A stretch of DNA of 64,000 nt from Gordionus sp. m RMFG-2023 (GCF_954871325.1 NC_088776.1:4843985-4907984), one strand, 5' to 3'; positions 1 to 22,828 are shown, counted from the stretch's first letter. The notes: a model not told the origin generated them from the letters alone. Numbers and translations: made by a program.

Positions 1-125
1 AATAGATCTCCAAGCATTTCTGCCAGCTATGAGCAAAATCCTTAGGTTTACATAATGTTATTTGGGTTATAATCTTAATTGGGCCATTTTTTTAAATCGA
101 TCAGAATCGGGCTTTTTAATAACAC
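1..125. repeat. Fragment of a non-autonomous DNA transposon (MITE)
   Basis: This resembles the inner and right part of the element at 38010-38180: both share the words TTTCYGCCAGCTATG and CAAAATC, and both end in a GGGCTTTTTAA..AACAC motif. The left end lies outside the window. The ACAACACT-type terminus suggests a hAT-related MITE. Confidence 0.4.
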
Positions 126-1117
126 TACTTCCATCTAATATGGTTAAATGACAAGTAGGGGATGTGAAGACACTTCAAGATACTCCATATAAATATCTTA
201 TATATACCATAATATCTTAACTCAGTGGAACTGGAATCCATATCTTCAAGTTCTATATCATTTTCTTCCAAAAAATTAATCAGTTACATTTCCAGTATAA
301 ACATTACTAATTTTAATAAAATAGAATGAAGCAGATAAGATCTTAATTCTTTTCTCTAACTTGGATCATAGAATTAATATTTAAAGCAATAAATATTATA
401 TATATATATATATAAACTAAAAGTATTTGTATTTATTTGAAATATTATATTTTTTAGGATTTAAATACAATGAATTTTTCAGATATATATAAAAAAGGTA
501 TTTGTATTTAGTATTTTAAATACAAGTATTTGCTATACTGCTCAACCCTGATTGCAAGACTATTAATAACTTCATTTATCAAAATGATATTTAATTAAAC
601 AATTGTAAAATAACTTGTCTGTTTCAAGATTATTTCTCAAAATTCTAATTTATTTTATGAGCACTTAAAAAAGTTTTAAACTTAGGAATAATTCTAAGCA
701 AACTTAGACTAAAAGGGGTTCTGGTTTCAGTTTTTCAAATATAATTCTGGTTCTCAGAAATGAAATGTTCCTAGGAATTTCAGGTTCCAAACTATATTAA
801 TAAGCATTGTAGAACAATATACAAATCTTATAAAATGAATAACATAAAATTTTAAACAATATACAAAATGGTTTCTGGAAATTTTAAATGGGTTCTGGTT
901 AGAGTAATTCTTTGCTTTCCATGCTATGGTTCTTAGATTTGTCAGAGATCAAAGGTTCCAGGTAAAAGATTAAAACTATGTTAATCCACACAACCTGATA
1001 TCAGTCCAAAATTGATCCAGTAACCAATATTAGTCATTGAATCAGTTTTGAGTAAATATAAGATAGGTAAAAAATTTAATATTTTGTAAATCAACATAGC
1101 CTTATAAAAACCATTCA
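126..1117. other. AT-rich flank with a solo hAT-like terminus
   Basis: No gene is seen. Around 400-550 there are repeated TATTTGTATTTA words ending in CAAATACTTG-like and CTCAACCCTG sequence. The same signature recurs at 61930-61990, ending in CAACTCTAC. This looks like a solo end of a hAT-type element (reverse complement CAGGGTTGAG...). The rest is simple AT-rich sequence. Confidence 0.35.
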
Positions 1118-1735
1118 TTATATATATATTACTTGATACAATACTTCCTGTAAGGCGAATGCAACATCCTTTGCATATGGTTTGTCCAATTTTTTTATTA
1201 AAACAACATCTCCTTCATTAGCCATTTTTTGAGGATCGTATGCTAATAATGTTTCTTTTTCATCAAAATACTTGATGTGAAAAAATATATTTCATATAAT
1301 AAAAAATAACTTCTAAATTTTATTTTACATTTAGAAATGTAGTTTTTATTTTATGTTTTAAAACAAAGTTTAACAAAAAATCTGTTTATATATAAGAAAA
1401 ATAATATAAAATTGCTTGAATAACTACTTGTAATGTATAAATTAATTTTAAGAAATCAAAGAGTCAAGTGTAAATTGATTAAAACAAAGATAAAATATCT
1501 TACTATCAAATATTATATATGAATATAGTACCATATTTAAAAAATCATCCATGATCAATTTTGTGCATTCGACGTTGTAAATTTCCGGAGTTTTCAAATC
1601 TCTTGGTCCAACTACCCCAATACCAACACCCAATTGGCTTATAGCCTCAATAACTTTTCCTTTCCAAGGCTCCCAGATCAATTTTCTTCTAACCCATTTT
1701 AAATTTTTATAGGCTTTATATATAGGTGTTTTCAT
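1118..1735 (-). CDS. MRPS17: Mitochondrial small-subunit ribosomal protein uS17m (MRPS17), 2 exons
   Basis: Two exons on the minus strand, 1735-1532 and 1270-1118, are joined over a 261 bp intron (donor GTACTA, acceptor ATCAAG, phase 0) and give 118 residues; human MRPS17 has 130. The join reads TKLIMDDFLNM|YFDEKETLL, which aligns without a gap to the human [20 protein letters not shown] region. It is followed by GDVVLIKKL, the human GDIVLLRAL segment. The N-terminal part carries the family's GKVI motif, then about 14 extra residues before the conserved strand. Known role of the family: a 28S mitoribosome protein binding 12S rRNA. I start at the ATG at 1735; the frame stays open a little upstream but has no further ATG. 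The C-terminus stops shortly after LYQV, so the usual 'GKVIDP' tail is missing or lies in an unseen third exon (a GTAATA donor-like site overlaps the end). Confidence 0.82.
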
Positions 1736-3758
1736 TTTTAAGGCGTTTAATGGAAAAACCAAAAAGAAACATATGTTTATGTGAGTATAAAAAAAATTTT
1801 CTCTTTATAATTCAGTTATTTTGAAACACTAATAAATTATTTAGAAAATATTTCTAGTGATCGAAATCTGAATTTAGCCAAAGTGTTTAATACAGTTTTG
1901 CACCAAGCAAATTCCTATATTTCATTCATGAATTTTTTTATTCTACATCGTCAAAAATAATTTTGTATGGGCCAGGTGATTTTTACGCCTTTTCTTGTGT
2001 AATATATATTTATAGAAAAAATTATTCAATTTTTCCATTTTGATGGTATATTCTATATATATTATAACTATAAATTTTAATAAATTAGTCATTAAAAATA
2101 TGATTTAGACATAAATATTATTAAGCATACTCAACATTGGCGTATTTATCCAAAGGGTCATAAACCAGGCTTTGTCTTCCTCCCCCCCCCCCCCAATAAA
2201 AAAAAATTTTTTTTTTAATTATTTATTTAGAAAGGTTTTAATTTAAAAATTAATTAAAATATAAACGACAACATAATAAAATATATTAAAAAAGAAAAAT
2301 GAAAATAATATATATATTTTATATATAAAAATTTTATATAAAAACATTAAAAAAATAGCTATGAAATTAAAAAAAGGTGGTATAGACCATTCCAATACCA
2401 TCAGGTCTTAGAGCGTTATCATTTCAAGAGTGAATGAGATATTTACTTTTTTGAGGGCAGCTAGGAAATAATTATGATTAGATTTAAGAAAATATGTCAC
2501 CGAAAGCATAGAATTTTTAATCAAAATAAAAAAAACAGTGAGGAAAAAATATATTTAACGATTTTTTGTAATATTTATACTTTTTTTCTACTATATATAA
2601 TGTGATTTTTAAGATCATTTGTAATTTTAATTTTTTTAAAACGAAATCTGTTTTCTCAAAATTATGATAGCTAGATATTGGCAATTTAACTCTATTTTTT
2701 ATTATTAATAAATTGATTTTGTGATAAAAGTTGCATAATTATGGACAGAGGAACTAAGTGACAGATAATTCAGTTGACTCCTAAAAAAGAGGAACTTTAA
2801 GGAATAAAAATGTAGTTAAATTTAGGATTATTTATTAATTTTCAAATTAATATTTATAAAATATAACAAACAAAAGAGATACAGAGGTCAGTAGACGAGA
2901 TGAGTGTGTAAAAATAATTGGTGGATGCGGCAAAAACACATGCAATTAAATATGTTATAAAAATATTTTTCCAAAAACGGAGGCAATCTGACGAGGGAAA
3001 GGTATGATATTATGACCAAGTGTTTATATTTGCGAACTTTTAAATATTAAGTTAAGATACAACCTCTTTTGAAAAAATTGTATTTCTTATGTAATATTCG
3101 ATCTTAGATAATTTTTTATGAAAAAACAAATATATTAAAAATAAATTTAATTCTAACTTTACTACTTTAAAAGTGGCTACTTTTCTAATTGCCGCGGGCA
3201 AATATCTGTAAACTCATATTTCCCGACGCTAGCCTGAGCCGATAAAATCAAACCTAAGTTGAAATTTAGACGACTTTAAGATGTTTTTATCTAATACCTT
3301 AGTTTTATTAAAATAATTACTAATTATTTTAAAAAAATTTGAAAATATTATTAATTTTATAAGTGAGAACTTTTCCAATTTCCAACCACCTGTTGATATT
3401 AGTTTTTTTTTGTTTAGTTTTTTATTATATTATTTTCAACAAACAAAATTGATGAATAAATGATTTTAATTTAACATCTAGTCTGCTAAGTTAGATCCTA
3501 AATAAAAATTAAGAAAGTATTTATCTATTTAATCCTTGCCTTTTTCTATTAGTTATCGCAACATTCCCCCCTACCTTTAAAGAAAAAGAAAAATTATACA
3601 GTCTGATAACAAGATAGAACATCTAAATCATTAGAAGCGGCTTCCTAAACCAGAAATATCTTATCAGAAGAATTAAAAGTTTTTATACGACTACTTTTAT
3701 GACATATAATTCTTAAGTGTACAATACTAGTCACCTAAGGGAGAAAGGGCGCAACACC
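1736..3758. other. Intergenic AT-rich DNA, no gene seen
   Basis: No coding signal is recognised. At 2138-2192 the sequence CATTGGCGTA followed by a run of C resembles the right terminus of the hAT element at 11417-15082 and may be a solo end. The remainder is simple AT-rich sequence. Confidence 0.5.
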
Positions 3759-4109
3759 ATAGGCTTAGCCAGGATTTTCTTAAAGGGGGATTGCACTTTT
3801 TTTATATGATTTGCCTTTGGCTTATATCATATTTCTTAAACGCCATTTTTGGTTTATCACATTTATTTTATATAATAATGCTTTTTAACAAAAATAAAGT
3901 GAAAAATAGTCATTAGTTTTAATTTAAAAATTATTAACTTTTACATTTTCTCTTGCAAATTATTCAAATGTTTTTGGTAGGTGGGAAGGGGGACATAGGA
4001 GACTGGCTAGGAAGATATTTTTTATTAGCTTAAAATGATATTTACAAAGAGTGATTCTGAAAGGGATAATTTCTTCTTGCCCACTCCCCTTCCCCTAGCT
4101 GCGCCTATG
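3759..4109. mobile_element. Probable hAT-type MITE
   Basis: The left end CATAGGCTTAGCCAGG and the reverse complement of the right end CATAGGCGCAGCTAGG form terminal inverted repeats of about 16 bp, both followed by G-rich sequence. The interior is AT-rich and non-coding. Flanks share only part of an 8 bp target duplication (CGCAACAC/AGTTACAC), so the exact ends are uncertain. Confidence 0.5.
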
Positions 4110-5117
4110 AGTTACACCAACCTCACTCAATAATTATAACGATTTGGCATAGCCTCACAACATTCTCGAACTAATAAATTGGTTCTTCTTCTCAGAGGAC
4201 AATTGGAGAGCTCTTAAGTAGACTAAAATCCTTTGGGTGTCACTTAAATACTTTATTTGTCTTTAATATCGTAGAATACTTAAAAAAAATAATAGAAAAC
4301 CCTAGACAAAAAGGAAAAAAAAAATGAATATATTTAATTATATTTTAGATATAATTTCTTAAAAATTATTAGGCAAAAGTAAAACATTTACCACCTTTTT
4401 AAATAACATTTTATGGTTTCTTTTTAAGAACCTAAATCAAAATTTTTTGGTCATGTATATTTCTTCTTCTATAGAAACTACTAGTTTCTAGTTCTCTAGA
4501 AAAAAAATCCCCATACAGGGGAAAGCTTTAAAAAATAATCTGATTCGTAGGTATACTATTTTAAAAATTAAGAAATTTTATATTATCGCATACGTTGATT
4601 ATTATAAGAGTTCAATCTATGTTCGCATTATATAAAATTAGTTTTAATTTATATATCAAAAATAGATTGGTATATTCACTTTAAAAAAAATAGGCATTAA
4701 CATATAATTATCTAAATAATTAATTTTGATAAATATAACAAGGCAGAAATCGCTTAGCTACATGATATTTAATTAGATTTACCAAAAAAAAAATACTTTG
4801 TAGATAATATAATAACACGGTTTAAATGCCAAGTTAATAACCTCAAATTCTTATATTATTTTTATATCTTAGGCCGAGTATTATAATGTTCTATATCCAT
4901 AGTGTTTTTAAGAAGAAGAAAAAATTTTTTTTTATATTTACGAAGTGATTTCTAAAATGTGGCAATTTCAAAAAATTGTTCTATTTTTTTTATTCCTTAA
5001 TTTTCGACGATCTGACCACTATCCCCTAGGCTATGGGCAAATCCCTCATTTGGGATTATACATGTGCCTCATCCTTCCCCACCAATATAAATAGCAACCT
5101 GGTTACTCAGGCAAGAG
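4110..5117. other. Intergenic DNA, nothing recognised
   Basis: AT-rich sequence with short homopolymer runs. I see no exon, repeat unit or terminus that I can support. Confidence 0.5.
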
Positions 5118-5336
5118 TAGTTTTGTTAAATGGCTCGTTTTGAGCCGATTTTTAAAAACGGCTAACTCCATATTTCATCCAGAAAAATATTACTCAAGCC
5201 TGAAGATTTTGTTCATAGAAGGAACAAAGGTCTAGACATATATTATGGAAATCTTGAGACTTAGGACAATATTTTTCTGGCTAAAATACTGAATTAGCCG
5301 TTAAATCGGCCCTAAAAGAGCCGTTTAACAACACTA
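5118..5336. mobile_element. hAT-type MITE with perfect 8 bp target duplication
   Basis: A 219 bp element begins TAGTTTTGTTAAATGGCTCG and ends in GAGCCGTTTAACAACACTA; the terminal inverted repeats run to about 50 bp. The flanking 8 bp GGCAAGAG is repeated exactly at 5110-5117 and 5337-5344. The ends and TSD length fit hAT elements. Copies of the same family lie at 19695-19924, 31938-32138 and 42186-42373, with fragments at 23665-23790, 31560-31780 and 47000-47095. Confidence 0.85.
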
Positions 5337-5704
5337 GGCAAGAGAATTAAAAAATAAAGAAACAAAAGTATTAGCAATTGTATATACTCACCAAAAGCAC
5401 CAATGGGCAGTTCACTCCTTTAACTTTTTAAAATATTTAGATCAAAAATATCATGTCGTAAACATCTTAACTAGGGGAATTTCTATTACTCAGAAAAAAA
5501 CAATACAAATCAATATTTTTCAAATTTAACCAATTTAACCAATTGTTCTATTTTAGGAACACGATCATGTTTTCCTTTGAAATTAAATTAAATTATTTTA
5601 ATTTATTTTATTTAGAGTTTATATTATTTAATTTTATTTTTTTTAAAAAAAACATTTTTATATTTATATATATAATAGTTTTATAAATGATTTAAATATA
5701 TAAA

Positions 5705-5706
5705 AA

Positions 5707-5773
<67 letters not shown>
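5705..5773. repeat. (GAAA)n microsatellite, about 16 copies
   Basis: Uninterrupted GAAA repeats. A much longer tract of the same unit lies at 10835-11037. Confidence 0.95.
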
Positions 5774-5774
<1 letters not shown>

Positions 5775-6185
5775 CAAAATTTCTTTTTTTGTTAGGTATA
5801 TTAAATAAGTTTTCTGAGACTACTATTTTAGGGCGAGCTATAATAAATTGCTTTAAATATCATTTCTAAGCATTATCAATTCGGATAAATAATAAATTTT
5901 TACGACTTTATTTGTTGAAATTTAGGCTATGTTAAATTTTTTTTTAAAAAAATATTCTCCCGGAGAATTGAAGAAAATAAAAAAAAATGGATATAGAACA
6001 TTATAATCCTCGGCTTAAAGATATAGCAATAATAGAAGAATTATCAGGTTGACTTGGCTTTAAATTCGTAAATTATATCATAGAGAGTTATTTTGGTAAA
6101 TCTAATTAAATTTTATGGGGCTAAGATTTCTTATTTTCTGTTTAAATTGTGTGTATACATTATCTATTTATATTGAAATAAATTA

Positions 6186-6403
6186 TTTGGATATTACATG
6201 TTTTTTATCTATTTTTGGATGTGTATCTAATTAAATACCAGCTAAGAAATTACATTAAAAAAGGTTAAATAAAATTTGTACCCTTTGTTTTTACATTTGG
6301 ATATTACATGTTTTATTATCTTTTTGGATGTATATCTAATTAAATACCAGCTAAGAAATTACCTTTAAAAAGGTTAAATAAAATTTGTACCCTTTGTTTT
6401 TAC
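6186..6403. repeat. Tandem duplication, two units of about 110 bp
   Basis: The segment starting TTTGGATATTACATG and ending TACCCTTTGTTTTTAC occurs twice back to back (about 6186-6293 and 6296-6403) with few differences. It is non-coding, just upstream of the first exon of the EGF-repeat gene. Confidence 0.85.
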
Positions 6404-6525
6404 TATATTAACTTATATTTAAGATTTTAAAAACTATTCATAATATTCGATAAAATTATATAATAGAAATTAAATTTCTTGTCAGAAATATATTTATTTT
6501 AAAAAATAAAGATTAAATTAATTAA

Positions 6526-17003
<10,478 letters not shown>

Positions 17004-18089
17004 ATTTGAATTGTTAGCATAATTGGAAAACCAAAGGACAACACAAAACAAAAACGATTAAAAAATAACAAATAATTATATATAAACCGATTTTTAGTTT
17101 TTTTTTTTTTTGGGGGGGGGGGGGAATTCTAGGTATATAAATTTTTATAATTATGAAAATAATGATTTGTACCGTTTTGTAACCAATAAATTTAGCTCAA
17201 TTTATAATCTGTATACCTCATATTATTTAGCAGTTACTGTTGTTGAACAACAAATACATAAATTAGCATTTGGCAAGTATACGGAACTAATCGCTTGCCA
17301 GATTTAGAAGAAAAGAAGATAAAAAAATTACTAGTGCGAATTAAAATTATCTTAGTTCATTCTATATAAACTTTATAAATCGTTATTTGATAATTATAGA
17401 ATTTCTAACTTACTCTTTGACCCCCAATTTTTTTTTTTGTAAATTAAAAAAAATAAATAAATTCTATTTTGGTATCTATATGCTTCTAAATATAAAAATA
17501 ATATTATCATGTATGAATAAAATCGTTTAGCATTATGAATAAAAATACTTAGCATTATGAATAAAATGCTTAGCATTATGATTGAAATATGAATAAAAAT
17601 GCTAGCATTATAATAAATAATATCAGATTCTTTCTACCAAGTATAAGAAGATATATTATAAAAACTATAAAAGAAATAGAACGTTTTATAATTTGGCAAA
17701 AAAATCGAAATATAAACATGTCGAAAAGTTAAAATATAATAAAATACAAGTAAATAAGATTGAATTTATTTGATAATTTACTGAAATTTGTCAAATTAAA
17801 TCATTAAGCCTTCTTAATTCATGTCAAATTAGCGCACAGGATGTTAAAGGTTTAGAAAAAGATACTGATAAATAAAATTTAATGTATTCAGCATTATCAT
17901 TACTCTTAAAAATATTAGATTCTGATTAATGTACTAGAATAATACACCCATTCGAATAAGTGGCATTCTAAAACTATTTCATACAATTTAAATAAAAACT
18001 AGTTTTATTAGGGGTAATTCATTTTTCGAAAGTAATACTGTATTATGATATAACTGTCCAACAAAAAACATTTTAGGTCAGTTATATCT
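17004..18089. other. Intergenic DNA between the EGF gene and the Harbinger MITE
   Basis: No gene is seen. A G12 run lies at 17112-17123. At 17262-17304, GGCAAGTATACGGAACTAAT echoes EGF exon 2 (GGCAAATATGGAACTAAT), possibly an old partial duplication. Around 17520-17620 the word TTAGCATTATGAATAAAA repeats about four times. Confidence 0.5.
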
Positions 18090-18092
18090 TAG

Positions 18093-18315
18093 GCCGCATT
18101 CATAGTGGCGACACGATTTAACAGCTGGTCGATTTTTAAAATCGGTTTTTGAGAATCAATTTTTCTTTATTAAAACCAATATTTCTTACGTTATTATCAT
18201 GTATAGAATTAAAGACAAAATTAATATTATCACAAAAAAATTGATCTCATAAACAGATTTTAAAAATCGATCAGCTGTTAAATCGTGTCGGATCGGATCC
18301 ACTATGAACGCGCCC
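18093..18315. mobile_element. PIF/Harbinger-type MITE with TTA target duplication
   Basis: The left end GGCCGCATTCATAGTGG and inverted right end GGGCGCGTTCATAGTGG are flanked on both sides by TTA (18090-18092, 18316-18318). An ATTTAACAGCTG..GATTTTTAAAATC inner repeat extends the inverted repeats to about 60 bp. The 3 bp TTA duplication and GGSC..TTCATA terminus are typical of PIF/Harbinger. The interior is non-coding. Confidence 0.85.
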
Positions 18316-18750
18316 TTAATCAAAGGTCTGCTCGGGATTTTGTTTCCGCTTACCCGTTTCCAATTTTCTTTTTTTACTAAGGTTGCGGGTTCGGTTTTTT
18401 AAATCCAAAAATATATCCGACTTACCTATAATTTATGATGATTTTTTTTTTTATTATAGCGATAAACACAAAATGTAGAAAAGGGGGAAATCGTATTTAT
18501 TTATGAATGAATGATCATAGTAGAAGGTCATAATTTAATCATTAAAATTACAAGCAAAATAATATAGAATAATTTTAAAACAAAATTAAGTTTAATAATC
18601 AAAATTTTTATTTCATATATTTTCAGACGTTACGGCTAAAATACCTAATCTCCTTAATACACTATTTTCTACCAAAATTAAATCGACTTTTTGACCTTAG
18701 GGTGCAAAACGAGGCAAGAAACACATTTTGCAAGGAAATAAAAATTACAC

Positions 18751-18756
18751 TTTATT
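18751..18756 (-). promoter_or_regulatory. Candidate polyadenylation signal AATAAA
   Basis: AATAAA on the minus strand, about 175 bp downstream of the stop codon of the membrane protein gene at 18931-19344. Confidence 0.4.
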
Positions 18757-18930
18757 AAAAAAATTTTAATAGTAATTTAATAACGATATGATAACCCAGA
18801 GAGCTCTCCCCATTAAATGATAGTTAATTTAAGAGTGTAGATATCGAAAGAAAAAATTAATAAAATAGTATCTTCATTGTTCGCTTCAAAATAATATGGT
18901 GTTATGATTATGCTTCGGCGGAAGAATACA

Positions 18931-19344
18931 TTAGGTTGGAGTGGGACTGTAACTTCCCTCATTATCTTCGACGGGAGTAGAAGCTTCAGCGGGATAGACG
19001 GTAGGCAAATATTGATTTTCGTAATCTACTTTACCTTCCTCCGCGGCGTAAAGGGAAGTCGCCTGTTCGGGTAACTCTTTACTCTTTGTATCGCCACCCG
19101 ATTCCGAGTCGAAATGAATGCTGTACAGGCTATGAGTCAGTCCAACCTTGTAATCCTTCCATATTTCTTCGCTACTCAACAGGGCCCTTTTATCGGTCGG
19201 GGCGTCGCTAGGAGCGCTCTTTTTTTCCTTATCCTTGTTACCCCATTTCCGGCATACACTAAAGCAATCCTTTAAGGCGAGTAACGCGATTATCATGATT
19301 AAGATTAATATGTTAATGATCACTATCACGAACGTGGAAACCAT
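18931..19344 (-). CDS. Small single-pass membrane protein, unknown function
   Basis: A single open frame of 137 residues, much richer in GC than its surroundings, which supports real coding. The ATG at 19344 is firm: an in-frame TAA lies 12 nt upstream with no acceptor between. Residues 4-24 are a strongly hydrophobic helix (FVIVIINILILIMIIALLAL), followed by a cysteine pair and a basic stretch (VCRKWGNKDKEKK). By the positive-inside rule this predicts a short external N-terminus and a cytoplasmic tail of about 110 residues. The tail is acidic and rich in Ser, Thr, Pro and Tyr, with potential phosphotyrosine contexts such as YENQYLP and VDYEN, and ends SPTPT. There is no cleavable signal peptide or known domain. 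I do not recognise a family. It could be an adaptor-like or lineage-specific protein. A 5' non-coding exon is possible. Confidence 0.7.
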   Translation of the reverse strand: MVSTFVIVIINILILIMIIALLALKDCFSVCRKWGNKDKEKKSAPSDAPTDKRALLSSEEIWKDYKVGLTHSLYSIHFDSESGGDTKSKELPEQATSLYAAEEGKVDYENQYLPTVYPAEASTPVEDNEGSYSPTPT

Positions 19345-19694
19345 TCCCCATAATTATCCTCGAGGGATGCAATGAAAGTTGAAATAACGAAACGAGTTTA
19401 ACGAGGATGAAGTTGAAATCATTAGTAGCTATTTTTTTTAAAAAAATAATTAAATTGATTGTTGAATAAGACATAGGAATGTATACCAAATTTACAAATA
19501 AAATAAAAAAATTTTTTGAACATAACAATATTTTTCACAATTTTGATTATTTACACTTACTATTATAATTAACATAAAATTTTTTGCAAAAATATTTATT
19601 TTATAATCGGTCTAGTTAGTTCATGGGGAATTTGGCGGGCAAACTCTCTCGAAGATTTCTTAATCTAAAACAGAAAATTTTTGGAGTTTGAAAT

Positions 19695-19924
19695 TAGTGT
19701 TGTTAAACGGCTCGTTTTGAGCCGATTTTCTATAAAAGGACTAAACTCAATATTTCATGAAGAAAAATATTACGCAAGCCTGAAGATTTTTCTCGTAGAA
19801 GGAACAAAGGTTCTAGACATACATTATCGAGATATCGAGATCTAGGTTATATTTTTTTTCTAGCGAAAATATTGAGTTCGCCGTTTTTAAAAATCGGCTC
19901 AAAACGAGCCATTTAACAACGCTA
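19695..19924. mobile_element. hAT-type MITE, same family as 5118-5336
   Basis: Begins TAGTGTTGTTAAACGGCTCG and ends with the inverted GAGCCATTTAACAACGCTA. Flanks GTTTGAAAT and GTTTGAAT are a near-perfect target duplication. Confidence 0.85.
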
Positions 19925-20189
19925 GTTTGAATTGGCTCCTTCAAAATAAAAAATATTTTTAAATATTATTAAATCTCTGAAGATTTCTTTTTAAAAAGAT
20001 TTTTACGCATAAAAAAATATCTTTGAAATCACAATTTAAAAAGAAAGAAAAAAAAGTGTGATTGTCATCGTTTAAAAATAATCTTTAGATTTGTTATGTT
20101 TTTTTGAAAATTCGAATATTGTTAATAAAATTATTTGCGTGATTAAGGATATTTAATACAAATCATTTATATTTTACTATAAGAAATTT

Positions 20190-20920
20190 AAGAGTTGTTG
20201 AAGTATCAGGATACAAAAGTGTAGTATCTGTAAACTAGATTCACTTTTATAAAAAAAAATGTATGTATTCGCGATAATATTTTTATAGGCATCTGAACCT
20301 GTTTTTAGATATTTTTATGATATACTGTAATTTAACACTTTTTTTTTATCTTAAGAATATTTGAATAAATTCATGTTATTCTCATATCTAAAAAAAAGAT
20401 TAATATAAATTAAAATATATATATTAATATACCCAAAAACATTAAGACTTATTATATAAAATATTCATTAAATTTGTCCCCATTATTATTAATTCAAGAT
20501 TGTGAAGGAATATATAAATCCTTGCTTAACCATGACGCCCATTAATTATTAGAAACAATACCGTTGATGCACAAAATTATTTTAGATATTCTGCTAACCT
20601 TTAATGAATACATTTAATGTAGTTTTAAATGAGAATTTGTTCGAAAAAAAAATGATAAATATAGGGGTATTGGTGTTCGAATTGAATGAGAACAAAATTA
20701 TAAAATAATTGTTTACGTATTTTGTGCTCTTATAATAAGAATTTCTTTTCGAGAACAACGGCGAATCCTTTATATAATACGGCCATTCAAAAATTGTATC
20801 TATATCTATATACATTTTTAAAATTGTATCTGTTTCTAGATAAAAATTTTTAAGTTATACCTGTATCTTTAGTCGATGTAACTGGATCTATTTTTGGGGG
20901 ATGTATCTGTATCCAACCAT
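20190..20920. mobile_element. Decayed end of the GTATCTAGATAC hAT family
   Basis: GAGTTGTTGAAGTATC at the left is followed by many imperfect GTATCTG/TTAGATA words, then CAAGATTGTGAAGGA and AAATCCTTGCTTA. The same block order is found at 32672-33010, and the leading part also at 55364. It is non-coding here. Confidence 0.6.
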
Positions 20921-21221
20921 TTTAAAAAGTATCTTTAAACAACTGATAAAATCTCTATTCACATAAAACCTAATTAATAGTCTAAACAGTTTTCTGCATT
21001 AATATCAGATCCCATTTTTAAAAAATATCGTACAATCTAGTTTTATTAGCGAATGACAAAATCATAACAGAAATATGATAGAAAAAAGTTTCAAAAAAAG
21101 ATGAGATCTTGACGCTAAACCTATATGATTAAAAGTATACTAGTATATTAATTATAAATGTCATGCTTATTAATTTAAATGCGCAAATTATTTATCGCAA
21201 TAACCAAATATCTATTTCTAT

Positions 21222-22370
21222 TTTAAGATTCAAATAGCTAAGTGAAATGGGGATTTTAAAACTATATAAAAATAGGAATAAATATCATTTAATATTTTAA
21301 ATGATATCATTTAGATATTTTTTTAAAAAATGGGAGAAACTTATAAAATAGTGTCAAGGTTAATTTTGCTAAATAGAAATAAGAATTAAGATGAGCTAGA
21401 ATTCAGCCAAAAATAAAATAAGTCCTAAAAAAAATCAAGGAATTAGCAGCATCAGCATTTACAAAAAAATATTTAAGAATTGTAGCAAGTAGAGGCAGAA
21501 AAATTTGTTATTGCAGCTTTGAATCTATTTTATTTAAGATTCAAATAGCTAAGTAAAATGGGGATTTTAAAACTATATAAAAATAGGAATAAATAAGGTC
21601 CGTGAAGTTGTAAGAACGATGTAAGGATCAATTACCAAAACCTATGCCATTATTTAGAGTCTTAATTGATCCTAATTAATCTTCAAACCAGACATCAGCG
21701 GAATGAAAGGTTATTGAGTTATAAGCAAAATAATGAAAGTGCGAAGATTTGTAGCTGTAGTAATGAGTTAGGGATCAATTACCGAAACTTATACCATTGT
21801 ATAGCCCGTTAATTGATCCTAATTGATCTTCTATCCGGAAAGCAGCGGAATGAACCGTTACTGAGTTATGAGCAAAATAAGAAAGTGTTGGCACTTTGCC
21901 AAAACCGAAAATATAAAAAATCACCATCTGAAACTTGGCAATTATTTAGGTTTTAATTTGTGCGTTAATAATTTTCAAACCGTATATCGATATCACTAAC
22001 CGCAACCGAGTTATGACCTGTTTTTAAAGCGTGAAGTTGTAAGAATTTTTTTAAAAGTGAGGATCAATTACCAAAAACTATACCAAATTGTGGTGCGTCA
22101 GGTCCGTGAAGTTGTAAGAACGATGTAAGGATCAATTACCATCATTTAGATATTTTTTAAAAAATGGGAGAAACTTATAAAATAGTGTCAAGGTTAATTT
22201 TGCTAAATAGAAATAAGAATTAAGATGAGCTAGAATTCAGCCAAAAATAAAATAAGTCCTAAAAAAAATCAAGGAATTAGCAGCATCAGCATTTACAAAA
22301 AAATATTTAAGAATTGTAGCAAGTAGAGGCAGAAAAATTTGTTATTGCAGCTTTGAATCTATTTTATTAA
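21222..22370. repeat. Compound direct-repeat array
   Basis: Block A (about 230 bp, from ATCATTTAGATATTTTTT to the TTATTGCAGCTTTGAATC segment) occurs at about 21308-21536 and 22141-22370, nearly identical. Block B (ATTCAAATAGCTAAGTRAAA plus about 45 bp) occurs at 21230 and 21539. Between them are two units of about 130 bp with GGATCAATTACC ... TTAATTGATCC hairpin cores and further partial copies near 22060 and 22130. The stem sequence matches the repeat at 8590-8850. No coding frame is seen. Confidence 0.8.
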
Positions 22371-22828
22371 AAAAAAATTTATTAAGTGGGCTTTTGAGGT
22401 GAAGCACAAGCATAGCAAACCTAATACAAGTTTTATAAAAGTATATTCTAATTAATTCCAAGAATAGATAAATGATACAAAATATATTAGGTTATTTCCT
22501 TTATCAGGAGGCATGTTATCATTTAATATAGATAAAGGGGGTCAATCTATGAGATAAATAATAAATGTACCCTTTGATAAATACAGTAACCAAGTATTAT
22601 TTATAAAATCTGAAGCATTTTGGGTGTGGAAACATTTTTAGCAAATTTGTAACTACTGCACATTATAAAATATAGCTTTGTGAAAAGTTCAGTCGATTAC
22701 TTTCTTGGTCTTGATTTCTCATGCAGCGGCACTTGCGATGTTTGTTTTTATAATTTCAGTATCTCTGTGGAATTTTGGATGAGGGGAGGGGTTTTTTTCC
22801 TCTTTTTTTAAAGGGCTCCAGATCAAAG

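Noticed and set aside
17262-17304. Possible second copy of EGF exon 2
   Set aside because: Only about 20 bases are alike, the cysteines are not in place and no splice signals fit. Kept only as a remark.
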